Notes under the pieces: model-generated
Seen by the model: the letters and a program-made list of their open reading frames with translations, nothing else
The model's database searches: none
What the model was told of the DNA's origin: nothing
Shown: positions 34,017 to 47,300 of the stretch, in pieces
Layout of the letters: each line of letters opens with the position of its first letter
Position numbering within the stretch: the stretch's first letter is position 1
NCBI RefSeq assembly: GCF_000002075.1
Contig: NW_004797601.1
Coordinates: 548,527-612,526, forward strand
Origin: Aplysia californica
Lineage: Eukaryota > Mollusca > Gastropoda > Aplysiida > Aplysiidae
Length of the DNA: 64,000 nucleotides
Reading direction: 5' to 3'
Made by a program: the position numbers and the translations under genes

Positions 34017-34537
34017 GGGGGCTCTCGTGGCCTAGAGGTTAAGTTGTTGGCCTCTCATTCAAAGGTCCTAGGTTCGAATCCGGGTAGCGACCGACAAATT
34101 TTCTTCTCTAAAATTGTCTCCTTTCACCTCCTTTCCTGCTCTCTAGCAATGTTCTGTTGTCTGCTTTCATTTCCACTTTCTGCCCCCACCCCTTCACCTC
34201 CTTTGCCCCCTCTTCTGGGCTCCTGACTCTTTCTACTGCTACTCCTTGGCTCCTCCTTACTGCTGTCTTTCTGCCACACCCCTGATCTTCTGGTAAGAAA
34301 GATCTACACCTAGCCTTCTCGGACAAGGGCGAAAAATCTCGGAGGGCCCGTGTGCAAGTTGCGCACGTTAAGGATCCCTTGGTGGTCTAAAATCGATAAG
34401 AGTAGGCTTCGGCCGCCACCCGGGCAAAATTCAAAATTTCCTACCAACTGAAAATATTAGGTGTGTCCCGCGCGCTCATATTATGACCATATGCAGTTGC
34501 GAGCGCCGTAACACACTTTACAAAAACAAACAAAAAA
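34017..34537 (+). mobile_element. tRNA-derived SINE family A, copy 2
   Basis: Full length, about 520 bp, with B-box GGTTCGAATCC and tail GAGCGCCGTAACAC then an A-rich end. Flanked by a 12-bp duplication AGAACACTGCCA (34005-34016, 34538-34549), typical of LINE-driven insertion. Confidence 0.93.
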
Positions 34538-34589
34538 AGAACACTGCCAAGAAGCAAGTAAAGTCACCATCCCCCGTCAAAAAGTAATT

Positions 34590-35072
34590 AAAGTCCCGAT
34601 CGATATATATTCAATGTTTTTATTGATACAGGAAAAAAGATGCACCAGTACAAAGTACTCAATCTTTTTCTGCTGATCACAAGCATCAATCTGAATAAAT
34701 TAATAGCAAAACTCTCCTTCTTCAACAAGACAACAAGACAGACTACAGCCAACTTCACATCTAATGACATTGGACTCAACAAAACCTCAGATTCAGCAAA
34801 AGAAGAAGGAATCCCTGTTCATGTATACCTCATATCGTATGAATCATTCATCGAAAAGTGTCGGACCCAACAAAGTAGTTGGACCAACAAGCAGTCTTAA
34901 CTGATATATCGCTACCCTAGAATTACTACTAGGGTTCCCTTACTACTATTACTAGTTTTCAAAAATTTGACGGACAAAATTTTGAGTTTCACAACAGTCA
35001 AGATTTTTCGAATGCAATTCTTTGAATAACTTGATAACGACTCCGAATAATCTTATGATTTTGATAGAGCAT
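34590..35072. other. Intergenic, nothing recognised
   Basis: AT-rich, with an 86-codon open frame that has no recognisable motif. Confidence 0.35.
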
Positions 35073-36802
35073 TTAACCCACTCAGTAGCATATATAACGG
35101 CCATAGCCGGCCGCTTCCGATATAAGCCTAGTACCATTGCAGTCGTCTCCGCCTAAACGCACGCCATACAAAAGCATGCTCCCCTCAAACGCACGCTTTC
35201 GTTATCTGACGGGTTTTTTTACTATATAATTTAGACGTACAAACGCACGGTCACTTCCTCTAAACGCACGCTCCGGTCTGCGAAACACGCCGACAAGTAA
35301 AGCTTGGCAAGGGGAAATTTTCACCACAACCTGCACAGCCTGCATAAGACAAGACTAGAATTTTTTAAATTTACTAGAAAACCGGATTTTTGGTGAGGGC
35401 GCCCTCATGCCGTACAAAGAGAGTGATGGACAGCGTTTACACACCCTACTTTCCACTGACGCGCCTGGTCTCGGTCTAGGGCTGGTCGGTGAAATGTTTT
35501 TTGATTGGTCACTGGAAATGTATCTTTGAGAGAAGGTGTTTGAGTGACTGCATGTAATGTTTAATTAAATTTAGGCTTGCTGCGCGACACGCGCGAATGC
35601 TGTAAAACACTTGACAGGCCTCTATAGGATTTTAAAGATTAGCCAAGTAAGCCTAATCAGATGTACTCGAAGAACTTATCACAAGAGAAAGTGTTTCACT
35701 GGGATGATTCTGCATGAATTTACGGCCGGGGGTGGTTGCTTGGAAAGCCACGTGGCTGGTCCATCGTCTCTATGACTATGACAAACAGTTTCCTCATAGC
35801 ATAGTCATAGGCTATCTGTTCCCGTCGTTTACAGTGCATATTCATTACTTTGAGTTTGTCTTTCTCCCCCCCCCCCTCCCCCCATTCAACGCCTTTGTAT
35901 TCTTAACCCCTGTCGGGGAATCCTTCACAAAACAGTCATGTGTCGTCACATTATCTGCCAAAATGACCCCCTCCCTCCAAGGGAGGTCACTAGAGTAATA
36001 AGGAATTGAGATGACTGCGTCCCTTCCTCCCCTTGCAAAGGTTCATGTAAACGCACGCTCCGTATAAACACACGTTATGGAGCCCTCCCGAGCACCGTGC
36101 GCTTAGGCGGAGACTACTGTACGGCCAAGACCGGCCGCGTGCTAGTAGTGTTGTTTCTAGTGAAGTGTACACACTTGGTAACCATCGTATAGATTTAACC
36201 CGCATTTCGACCAATCAGAAAATAGATATAATCATTCTCTCCTTGAGAGCAGCAGGGACATAACTCTGGAAATTTTAGTTGGACTAAATTCAATGTAAAC
36301 AAACTGCAGTTCACACAGGTCGCAAGCTAAGATCGAGCGTTCTTCGCAGCCGCCCGCATCGCGTTCAGACCGATTGGCGAATTTTTGAATAATTTTAATA
36401 AAAATATCAGTGCTGGAGGAGAAAACCCACAGAATGGTAGCAATAGAAGTGAAAGTGACATTGATGGTGATCTAACTGTGTCTTTGGAGGGGGATTCGGA
36501 AAATGAGAATGAGGTCAATGAGGAGCATATGACTAGATCTAGATATCTAGATCTACGACTCCGCTGATTTTATTTTCAATTATGAAATACAGTCAACACT
36601 CACAGTAAACAAGTAATTTTTAAATTAAAATTTATGCTTTTGTGAAGAAGTTGTTTCACGATTTTTTTTGATCAATGGATTGGTTATTTTATAATAATGA
36701 TTTAAAAAAAATACCCACTACATCATAAACATTGATTTATTCCCCTTTGCATGGTCCTGAGCCATCTTCCTACAGGAAATCCAGTGGTACTGAGTGGGTT
36801 AA
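35073..36802. mobile_element. piggyBac-like element with nested MITE
   Basis: Perfect 15-bp ends TTAACCCACTCAGTA and TACTGAGTGGGTTAA with TTAA at both termini, as in piggyBac elements. A CAGT MITE (35140-36119) is inserted near the left end. Right of it a 60-codon acidic frame (36385-36567; SESDIDGDLTVSLEGDSENE) resembles the acidic N-termini of piggyBac transposases. No catalytic domain is left. Confidence 0.8.
35140..36119 (+). mobile_element. CAGT MITE family G, copy 1 (nested)
   Basis: Ends CAGTCGTCTCCGCCTAA and TTAGGCGGAGACTACTG are inverted repeats; TA follows the right end. About 980 bp, including ACGCACGCT-type text. An inverted, shortened copy is at 47300-47853, and a lone end at 39752. 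Confidence 0.82.
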
Positions 36803-36937
36803 GTTTCTGACCTCATGGTCTTAGTAACTCAAAATGGCCAAAAATGTCAAGATAAAACTTTGTAATTCTGAGGTAGCGATGTGCCTTTGTGCTTCTGCTC
36901 CTCCAGCAAAACTTCTCACTTCATACATCCATTGGAC

Positions 36938-37170
36938 GTGTCTGTGGTGTAGTGATTAGGCACTTCACTGTCGCACTCGCATTCAGGAGACCCAAGTTTG
37001 ATTCCCAAGTGGGGAGAGCTTTTATCAAGTATCTCGTTCTTTCTGTTGAGATATTGTAGGCTACATCGCTCAGGATGGGTTGGCCCTGACAGGCAGGGTG
37101 TCCGCTTCCTACATGATCTAAACTGTGTCAATGGCTTAAAAACACAGTCATTAAAAGCAAAAAAAAAGTT
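36938..37170 (+). mobile_element. SINE family C, copy 1
   Basis: tRNA-like head GTCTGTGGTGTAGTGATTAG and B-box-like GTTTGATTCCC. The body has TTGGCCCTGACAGGCAGGGT and the end ATGATCTAAACTGTGTCAAT, then an A-rich tail. Confidence 0.78.
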
Positions 37171-37761
37171 AATATAAATTTAAACTTCCGCCGGTCCTTG
37201 TGGATAGCTGGATTTGACACAGATCAGACACATAGCTGGTTCTGAGGAAATCTGTTGGAAGTTTCAAATTTTCAAAAGTGGCCTTTTGGTTTGCTTATGG
37301 GAAAAGATGCAGCTTTGTTAGGCATTTTACACATTAATTGGGGGCTATTGAGACATTAAAAAAAGTGATAGCACTTCAAAGGGCACTGGAGTTCAAAGGA
37401 CATGTTTTGAGAAAACTGCTTTAAAAATTTTCAAGGATGAGGCTGCATATAAAGTGTCAAACGAAAAATGTGAAGTCCTTCAGTCATTTTTTTTTTACTA
37501 AAGTGCTCTGGCTTTCCGAGACAAGACAGAAAAATTCTCTTTTGTTTGGTATGTTAAAAAAATCGAGTTGAAGGGCTCGAACTCAAATGTAAAGATGGCG
37601 GATTCCCATGACAACTGGTGCCCATCAGACCAAGTAAAACATCAGTTTGGAATATGTTCAATGTCTTACTGGTTTCCTCAGAGCCCTGGTTGATATGAAG
37701 AGGAAAATTCAGCCCTTGAGCTTCATGATGAAGAAATTCAGAGACATGGAGGTTGGAGGTA

Positions 37762-37822
37762 TCAGATGGGAAGCCACTCTTGTTTTGGTATGTCCAACAC
37801 AACGTCCATATCCGGGGTACAC
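37762..37822 (-). CDS. C20orf96-like exon 11 and stop
   Basis: Completes Lys, then [19 protein letters not shown] and TGA. Acceptor CCTCAG. Phase (one base) matches exon 10 exactly, 5 kb away across nested transposons. Confidence 0.8.
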
Positions 37823-40800
37823 CTGAGGAAAACAACGAAATACATCAAAAATATAAACAGTCTAGATTGCACATACAGAACATGAACATAGCAAAACATG
37901 CATATACTGCACAGATTTTCAGGTACCAAATTTTTTTCGTATACATGGTTGTACAGTGGAATCCTGTTAAAACGAGAAGGAGGCGACCGAAGCAAAATGT
38001 CCGTTATAGCAGGATTTTTGCTATAACTACTATAAGGGATCCAGTAAAAAATTCAAGGGAAACTGTAAAGTAGGCCTAATCTATGAGTTTGGTGTTCTGT
38101 TTATTTCCTTTCGCTATCTGCCCTGATGATGATTTTGTTTCAACATGACCTCTAGCGCTGGATCTAGCGATGTTGACTGACCAGAGCTGTTAAAGTACTT
38201 TTAAAAAGGTACTTAGGTACAAATTTAAGTACAATCTAAAATATGTACTTAAGTACAGTAAAAGTACTTTCCTGTAAAATGTACTTGAGTACAAGTACTT
38301 TTAAAAAAAGTACTTATGAGTACATTTTGAGTACTTTCTGCTATTATGCTAAAACACTTCAGTGCTAATGCAAAACATACAGTCCATGCCGGCTTTAAGC
38401 ACGGTCATTGGGAGAAAGCATAAGCGTGCTTAAATCCGAAGCGTGCTTGAGTGCGAAGTAGACATAATCCAGAGATTTTCAGGTAGAAAATTTCGCATGC
38501 TATTTCCCTTTGTTTGTAAGTAGGCCTATAGCGGTCCAGCAAAAGTGTGCACTGTTACATTTACCTACCATGGTAGTTTTTGTTTGCTTGTTTGTTTTTG
38601 TTTTGTGGTCGAATGGGAAATGAAAACTTAATTTAGACGGCCAGTCACGATACAGCACACTAGGCCTACACGTTGCCTGTGCGTACCACTGCCCGCTATG
38701 CCACATTCATACCACCGCCTTCATCCCACTTCGCGCGTGATACACAATCAGGATTAATGGATAGCAAGGGTCAAAGGTGAAATCGCAGCCAACCGCCCTT
38801 TTTCGTCTCCCTGACTCTCTTTTTATTTTTTAGTCTGTGCGTAACTTTGCCCTAGGCTAGATCCTATGTCCACGTGCGCGGCTGTGTGCATCTCTCTGCC
38901 TTCCTCTCCGCCCGTGTGAGTGTGTGTCTCCATCACTTGCGTTCTCTGTGTTTCTCTTAACACACTCCACTGCTGCAGTGTAGACTGTGTTCGAACTTTG
39001 ATGGGTCATCATAAAAGTATTGACTGTCTTGTAATGAATCGTGCCTGAAGCCAAAGTTACCGTGCTTAAAGGCGTGTAATTTATATAGCAAAAATTTGGT
39101 AAGAGCCGTTTAGCGTGCTTGAGTCCGAAACGTGCTTTAAGCTGGCGTGCTTATAGCCGGCACGGACTGTATTAAATAACATATCCCGTATATTTGACAA
39201 ATTAGGCCATTTATTACTAAAAATATAAAAAGTATACAAAGCATTTGAATATACGCACTGAACGTAGATGGAAAAGGTCAGTTAAATTAAAAAAACAAAC
39301 AAACAAAAAGATGCAACTAGAGAGTAAGTGATATTATGAATACAACTTGTTTGAGCAAGACAATTTGATCAAATGTAAGTCAGTCCAAGAGGTCAGAAAG
39401 TAGGAAAAGTATCCAAATTGGAAAACCTAGAGTCAAAGTTGCTCTTAAAAAAACATAGAACTGATTAAAATGGCCAGCAAAGAAATGGAAAAGTGCCTTG
39501 AATTCTTCATTAACAAATCCTCAAGGAATCAAGGTAGCCTTAAAGCACAAACCACAAAAAAGTTTAAAAAAAATTGAGATAGCCTAAAAAATTGTTAAAT
39601 ATACATTGAGAACTCAGTTTCAGTTTCAATTTATTATAACAGTGGTAAGACAGATTTTGGTCACACTGTGTAGTCCACGGCGCCCACGGCAAACCAAAAT
39701 ACATGTAGTTTCCTAGAGTCTAGTAAGTGTGTAACCAAAGATTCTCTACTACAGTAGTCTCCGCCTAAGATCCCAGTGCTCAGGAGCAAAGGAGCCGACG
39801 AAGCCAAGGAAGAATCTACAGTGACCCATGAACTGACATGACCCCAGGGTGGTTTATGACATTTGGCGAGCAAAGAGTGGTCAACTTTGATGACCAATCA
39901 CACTCACAGTAGCCTATCGTGAGTCTCGAGATCTTTCTATGTTTATCCAGTTGCCCCTCCCCTTTACCTGTCCAAATATTTTAGCCTTTCATCTCTGATT
40001 GAGTCCCCCCATCTTTGTCATTACGCACCATTACGTTGTGACCACAGAAATTAAAATTCAGGCTGTCTCGCAAATTCGGGAATAGAGAAAAAACTGCCTT
40101 CAATGGCCAGGGAAGAGTTCACAGTTCGATGTGATCCTGCCTGGAGCAAACTTGTAGGCCCTACCCACCCAGGGAGCGATGTAAATTTAGTTGGCGAGCT
40201 CAGGCGAGTGCGATGGTTGGGGAAAAGAAACGCATCGGTCAGTTCACACCTCGGTGTGATCCCGTCTGGGGCAAACATTGTACCATTTCATGGAGTTTTA
40301 CAACGCTTGTGACCACATTCACGAGAGTGGCTGATCTTTGACACGACGGGCTGTTCTTTGATCTCAATTTTAACTCTTGGTTGATCGGCTGTGACCGCCC
40401 GAGTATTTGTTCCCTAAATTATGATCGGAAACGCCGGCACTTACCCTTTCATTAAGCTTCAAAAGTACTCAAAATGTACTTAAAAAATACTCAAAAGTAC
40501 GTTTATAAAAAGTATCGGAGTACAGTAAAAGTACTGATTCTCAAAATGTACCGGAGTACTGTAAAAGTACAGAAAATTGTAACGTAAGTACAAGTACCGG
40601 AGTACTTGTACTATGTTACAACCAGCTCTGTGACTGACATCTCTGCGTTGACGATCAGAAAGAAAGGGCTCTGGGCTAACTCACTCGCTGTGTTTTCCCC
40701 TACCCCACCATACCCTGTGGTGCATTTCGTCAGCTTGTGCACGTCACACATTCACTCCATCCATCAAGTGAGAGGCATGGTAGGCCTTGATAATCTAAAC

Positions 40801-42479
40801 TAAGCTTACGCTGGTCTATCACGCGATGCGTTCTGCTTGTCTGCGCATGCCACACCCTCCCTACTCAGTCGCTCCGGCCTTCATTATTGACACATACGGG
40901 CTCTCCCTTTTTTTGTATCGCTAGATCACCAACTAGTTTCTCAACAGGCGAGGTTTTACATTATGTATAATTGGCCCATGCACTGCGCAAAGCAGCAGCA
41001 ATATTCCGCTATAACCGACCCGCGTGTTTGTCTGATTGCGCTATAGCAGTATTTTATTTACAAAGGTAAAGAAGAGAAAAAAAACGCATTTTAGAATAGT
41101 GTCTTTATAACAGACTTCTCGTTTTTTCCGGACTCGTTATAAGTGGACTCCACTGTATATTCTCTGTACAGTTGAGCATAGATAACTCAAACACATCAGG
41201 GGTTGACACATTCATAATTTCGGCAAATCAATTATAACAAAATAATAAAGTGGTATCACACAGGCAATGTCAAATTGTAAGGGCTATAGGCCTACATGAT
41301 TTTTAAGTTTTCCGTGTTCATGTTATCTGTGCCTGACTATTTATTCAAAATACATACATAACCAAATTTGAGTGTTCACAACAAAAAGATTTCGCTGTGT
41401 ATGTACTAGATGGTATGACAGCAATATCAACCACTCACAATAGGCTTTGACCACAAAGCTCAGCAGACACTACATCCCTACTTAGCACAACCTCTGCTAA
41501 CCTAAGGCTCATGTTGACTCAATAATTTCTAAAAGTGTCGCATATGTTGTCGACATCCAAAAACACCATATTTTGAATTGGTAGAAAAACATGCATACAT
41601 TGTAGACATAACAACACATGCATATATATAATATATATACAGCTGAACCTGCCCTGACGGCCACCTCTATAAGACAGTCACTTGTACAAATGGCCACTTT
41701 CCATTTCCCCCCTTGCGTTTTTTCTATATAATTTAACTGTGTAAAACGGGCACCTGTCCAACGCGGCCGCGGCCACCTTATTTTAACACACAGCCCCTAT
41801 CACACTAAGCAATAACACCTGTCTTAGACGGCCACCTTAGTGACTCCATTACGTTTTGTCATAAATCGTGCATTGACCTCTGGCGTTGTGGGCGAGCCGC
41901 CATAATCCAATCACTTGTCGTTGTTGTTTGGTAGTCCCTCCAACCGATCATGTTGCGTAGGCCCCTCCCACTGTTGACCAATAGGTAGGCCTACTAATTT
42001 TCAGCTGCAGGTGGGGAAAGCGTGTGATACCTCATAACCCCTCAGCCCCACCCAGAACTCATACACAATTCGTAAGTGAGATGAGTGGTCACTGTTTACC
42101 CAGTTGTAACAAAGTAACAATGAACAATGGACGTCAACATGAACTTGCGACAGAAGCGTCGCTCGCTCTCCGAGTGGTAGCGACCCATGAGTTTGTTTTA
42201 ACATGGCACTGGGTCTTCCTCGTCTGATACATCTCATTGTATTGTCACCCTGGCGCAAAATCAGCAACAAAATAAAAATAACAAACAAAATACAAACCAA
42301 CAAAAACAAAAACAACAACAACGAGGCTATTTCGATTGGGACTTCAGATAGGAATGGTTTGTTTTCTTCATCTTGATCAGTCCTGCCTAAGACGGCCACC
42401 TGTCTTAAACGGCCACTTTTCTCCTTGACAATGGGTGGCCGTCTTACACAGGTTTGACTGTATATATATATACACATAC

Positions 42480-42567
<88 letters not shown>

Positions 42568-44283
42568 TAGTAATTATAGACGTAATTGTCATTTTTCATG
42601 ATATAGCAGGCTTCTCCATGTATTGAATAATAATATTCTTAAAAACTTTGCCACCCTACAATGTTATTATTCAGTCTAGCATGCACATCGCCGAGAGCTT
42701 TTCAGGTTCTGAATTTGTTCATATAGATGTTTAGCCCTACTTTGTATTCAAAATACATACATAGCTGAGTTCATACAACATAACAAAAAGACATCCATGT
42801 CCAGCTGATGTTGCTATGTGCATGCTAGACTGTTGTAATAACCACGAAGATCAAATTATCACAAAGAAGGTTAGGCACTCACTTTCCTCTATTGGGGAAG
42901 AACTCCGGAAACATCTGGAGCCTGATATTAGACTTGGGGTCTCTGAGCAGCCGTTGAATCTCCTCTTCCAAAACTTCATTGCTTCGGGCCAGCTCTTCCT
43001 GTCCGAGTTTGTGAAAGTCGATTTCCTGGCAGGACAAACAGCAAACACCCAACACTTCATTCAAGTCACTTCATAAATATACTCATCATCATCATCATGT
43101 TTAATTGTAGAAAAAAAATCATACTTAATCAAATTGTTTATCATGATCATCATTATCATCATTGCACCAACATCGTCATCATGATCATCATCATCGTGAT
43201 CATCATCATCATCCTCATCACCATCATCATCCTTCCTCACCTTGTACCGGAGTATGCCACCAAGTGGGTGGGTGGAGGGCGCCACTGGTAGGTCCTCCTA
43301 CTTCTTTACTTTCCCTCTGTTGTTTCTATCGGTCTGTCTGTCTTACTTTTACCCAGCACTAAATGACTATTGTATTGATGTGCTTCTCTAGGTTCTCTTT
43401 ACTCAAACAAACAAGCCACCAACAAGAGCTCTCCATCTACTTCTGTCCTGGGCTATAGACTATAGCCTCATGCCAGATCGTTTTCTGTGCTGTAGTATTT
43501 AGACTCTGCATTTGCACACAGAAGATGTGAGTTCAATTTCTACATAACATAACATTTTTCTTTCAATCTGGCCCACATCGAGTACCTGGCTGATTATCAA
43601 AATTTGTAATAAAAATGTCATGAGAAGTAAAATTTTCTGGTAATCATTCAGAATGTATGCCTGTAGTGAGCCCCATCTTTTTCCAGGAATTCCAGTTGTA
43701 ATTTATTTTAAAAGGCTGTTGTACATTGAAAGTTATTTTACAAATAAAAATAAAAGCAAACCTTTTTCATGACCAGATTCTGAAGTGCCATGTCTTTTAA
43801 GCTTGGGTGCATCATGGCGACAGCTTCCTGAAAAAAGGATTTCTTGTTCGTCAATGCAATTTCTCATAGACAGAGATAAGGTGTCATAAATCAATCTTAA
43901 ATCTAGTCTAATACTTTTGAGGACTCTCTGTTAGTGTCAGTTCATGCTGAACAATTCAGCAGATGGCCTTGGTTCGAATGCCCGGCTGGGGGTTTTGAAC
44001 CTAGGTCGTTTTGTGGAGTTTTCAAAGCTCTCAACCCATTTGGCTCTGTCCTATTGGAGAAAGATGTTAAATTTGGAGGTCCCGCCTTTTAAATAACGAG
44101 CGTTAAACCCATACAACTACTTAATTTTTTGTTGTTGGTAGAACGGAGGTCCAATGTATATTTATCATTATGGTGATTTAGTCATGAAGTAAACACAACA
44201 GGTTGATTACGTTTATCTTGGTTTACATAACATAACTATTAGCATACATGATTAAGCCGCTCCATGTCATAAAAGCTCTCTCT

Positions 44284-44351
<68 letters not shown>

Positions 44352-47300
44352 TACACACACACACACACACTCTCTCTCTCTCAGTACCTGTCCTTGTGGT
44401 TCTATGCACCCCGCATAATTTAGCAAAATTTGATCATTTTTTGCACAATTTCTGAATATTTTCCTTTATCATTCTAAGTTAAAAATTAATTTCACATTTT
44501 TGGGCTCAGTTTGAGTAATTATAATTTCAGAATTTTTCTTGCCTAAAACGACGGGGACAGCTGTACTCTCTCTTCCACTCTCACTCTTTATCTCTCTCTC
44601 AGTCTCCCTCTTACTGTCTGTCTTCATCATTTAGATCACGTCTATCAATCTATCTATCTATCCATCCATCCATCCATCCATCAATCTATCCATCTATCTA
44701 TACCTCCATCCATTTATCTATCCATCTATCTTTCGGGAGCTGTAATTCATCGCTCGTGCGCTAGTGGGGCTGCCAATACTGAAAATGCCTTGCCTCTGAT
44801 GGTTGCCAGAGAGATTCTCTCTAACAACCACCTTGTCTCCAGTGGGTCACCTGTGACGTTTGTTCACCGACGACCAACTTTCTTTAAGTTACTTCTTAAC
44901 TTACTTACACATTTGGAAGATATTCACAAAAATTAGTTGACGACGACAACGCATTATGCAAACCCTTTTCACTGATCCCTTGAAGAGTCAATCAAATGGG
45001 TAATTTTGTATGTATACAATTACAAAAGAAGTTCATTGCAAAATGAGACGAAATTCATTTCTGCTTATTTCAGAAAACATTTTTTTTTTTGAAGTGCCAA
45101 GTATTAATCTGTGTAAATTACTTGTTTTTTTCATGTCATGATAAAACCACAGGGCATTCAAGCTGAAATTTTAGTCAGTACGGTATCTCACCAGTGAGAA
45201 TAATTTCTACTTTAGTTTAGTTCAATTAGAGTTTTGTGACGCTCGGAATTACACAAGGTCATATGAAAACTTTTCTAACTTATACATGTTGAACCTGCTC
45301 TCCAAGCCACTAAGCCAAGACAATTTTCTGTTATTTTCACTAAAAGAACAATTATTATTCCAACCATTTGTTTTCTGTTTAACCCCATACTATTATTTGT
45401 GTTTATTTAATGTGACAACTGTCTTATTGTTTGTAAATGCAACTGCGTGAATTTTCAGGTATTTTCACTAAGTCCTAGTGGCATCCCTGCTTTCATATTG
45501 CTGTAAATTGTGTTTGATGGGCGCGAAACATATTTTGATAATGTTTACAGCAAAATGAGAAAGCCCTCAGGCAAAGCCATGAGTCTTGTTGGCAGACCAT
45601 CATATGCAGAGATGAACTGTACTGGAGACTTTTTTTTTTTTTGGTGTAAAGTGTTTTACGGCGCTCGCAACTGCATAGGTCATATGAGCGCGCGGGACAC
45701 TCCTAATATTTTCAGTTGGTAGGAAATTTTGAATTTTGCCCGGGTGGTGGCCGAAGCCTACTCTTATCGATTTTAGACCACCAAGGGATCTTTAACGTGC
45801 GCAACTTGCACACGGGCCCTCCGAGATTTTTCGCCCTTGTCCGAGAAGGCTAGGTGTAGATCTTTCCTACCAGAAGATCAGGGGTGTGGCAGAAAGACAG
45901 CAGTAAGGAGGAACCAAGGAGTAACATTAGAAAGGCTGCAGAAAGAGTCAGGAGCCCAGAGGAGGGGGCAAAGGAGGTGAGGGGGTGGGGGGCAGAAAGT
46001 GGAAATGAAAGCAGACAACAGAACATTGCTAGAGAGCAGGAAAGGAGGTGAAAGGAGACAATTTTAGAGAAGAAAATTTTTTGGTCGCTACCCGGATTCG
46101 AACCCGGGACCTTTGAATGAGAGGCCAACACCTTAACCTCTGGGCCACGAGAGCCCCCCTACTGGAGACTGTCTTGAGATTTGAGCATACAATCTAGTTA
46201 CAAGGCAAATATTCCATCCTATAGAAATATAGACCACAAAGACAAACTGATCTCCTCACCTCTGTAACTTGGCGAGTGATATCGTTTGTCAGTCGTATTC
46301 TCTCTTTGTCGTACTTCCCTAGCTCTGTGTTGATGATGTGTTCCAGCTCCTCTTGATCCTCCTGCCGGGCAAACAGAAAATTTGTTATTGAAGTACAGCT
46401 TACATTAAAATTGAAAAATTCGGATGAACGATTTGAAATTAAAGGCACTTTTACTTTTAGTGAAGGTACAACTTTAATATGATGGAAGCAGTGAAAAAAA
46501 CCCATCTCCTGCTGCACAACAATGCTCCAGCGCACAGAGTGATGAAGGTAACTCAGACAGCGAAGCAGTGAGGCTACAAAGTTCTCCCCCCCCCCCCCCC
46601 CCCACCCTATTCACCCTCTGACTTTTTACTCTAACCTTTTCCAAAATCTGAAAAAAATTCTAAAAGGAGAGTGTTTCCATAGCAATGAAGAAGCAACATT
46701 TGCTGTGGAGGAAGAATTTGAGTCTCATCCAAGGTCATACAATTACAATGCTCACTGACTTTTAATTTTAAAGGTCAAACAAAAATGGCAAAACTGTGTC
46801 AATTTGCAGGTTGACCATGTAGAGAAGAAGTATTGTGAGTGTCAAATTTCAAGTTTCAGGCTAGCTACTTTCATAGTAAGGGTAAAGATTTACAGAACAC
46901 CCCTCATACAATATTTATCTAGGTATGTTCATCCAGTACCCCAAACTGCATCCTATATCCCATCTCATTTTTCCAAACCTCATCTCATTAGCCCCCCCCC
47001 CCCCTCCCCATCCCATCTCCTCCCACCATCATACTTAGTTTAAAAAAACCCAGAACAAAACAAAAAGAAAGCCAATTTGTGCCAACAAAGAAACTGATAC
47101 TGACTTCTCATTTATGGAATTGATCCAATTAAAATGAAATTTACCTGATTTGAATTCTTGACACTTTCAATCTCTGTGTGTAGATTGGCGATCATCATAG
47201 CCTTCACAGGGTACTCTTTGTCCTGAGAAAGACAGACTCAATGTAATGAATGCACCATGAAATATCGGAAACCAATAGCCTAAAAAAAAAATTGTTGGTG

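Larger units (their letters stand above)
38182..40630. mobile_element. Tol2-like hAT element, middle layer
   Basis: Ends CAGAGCTG and CAGCTCTG with a perfect 8-bp duplication TGACTGAC (38174-38181, 40631-40638). Both ends carry many AAGTAC/GTACTT repeats, as in Tol2-like hAT elements. No transposase recognised. Confidence 0.93.
37954..41155. mobile_element. CAGT/TA element, outer layer of nested insertions
   Basis: Left CAGTGGAATCC and right GGACTCCACTG are inverted (10 of 11) and flanked by TA. Both then show AACGAGAAG-type subterminal text. Pogo/Tc1-mariner type, non-autonomous. Nearly all of its interior is later insertions, in the last intron of the C20orf96-like gene. Confidence 0.85.
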
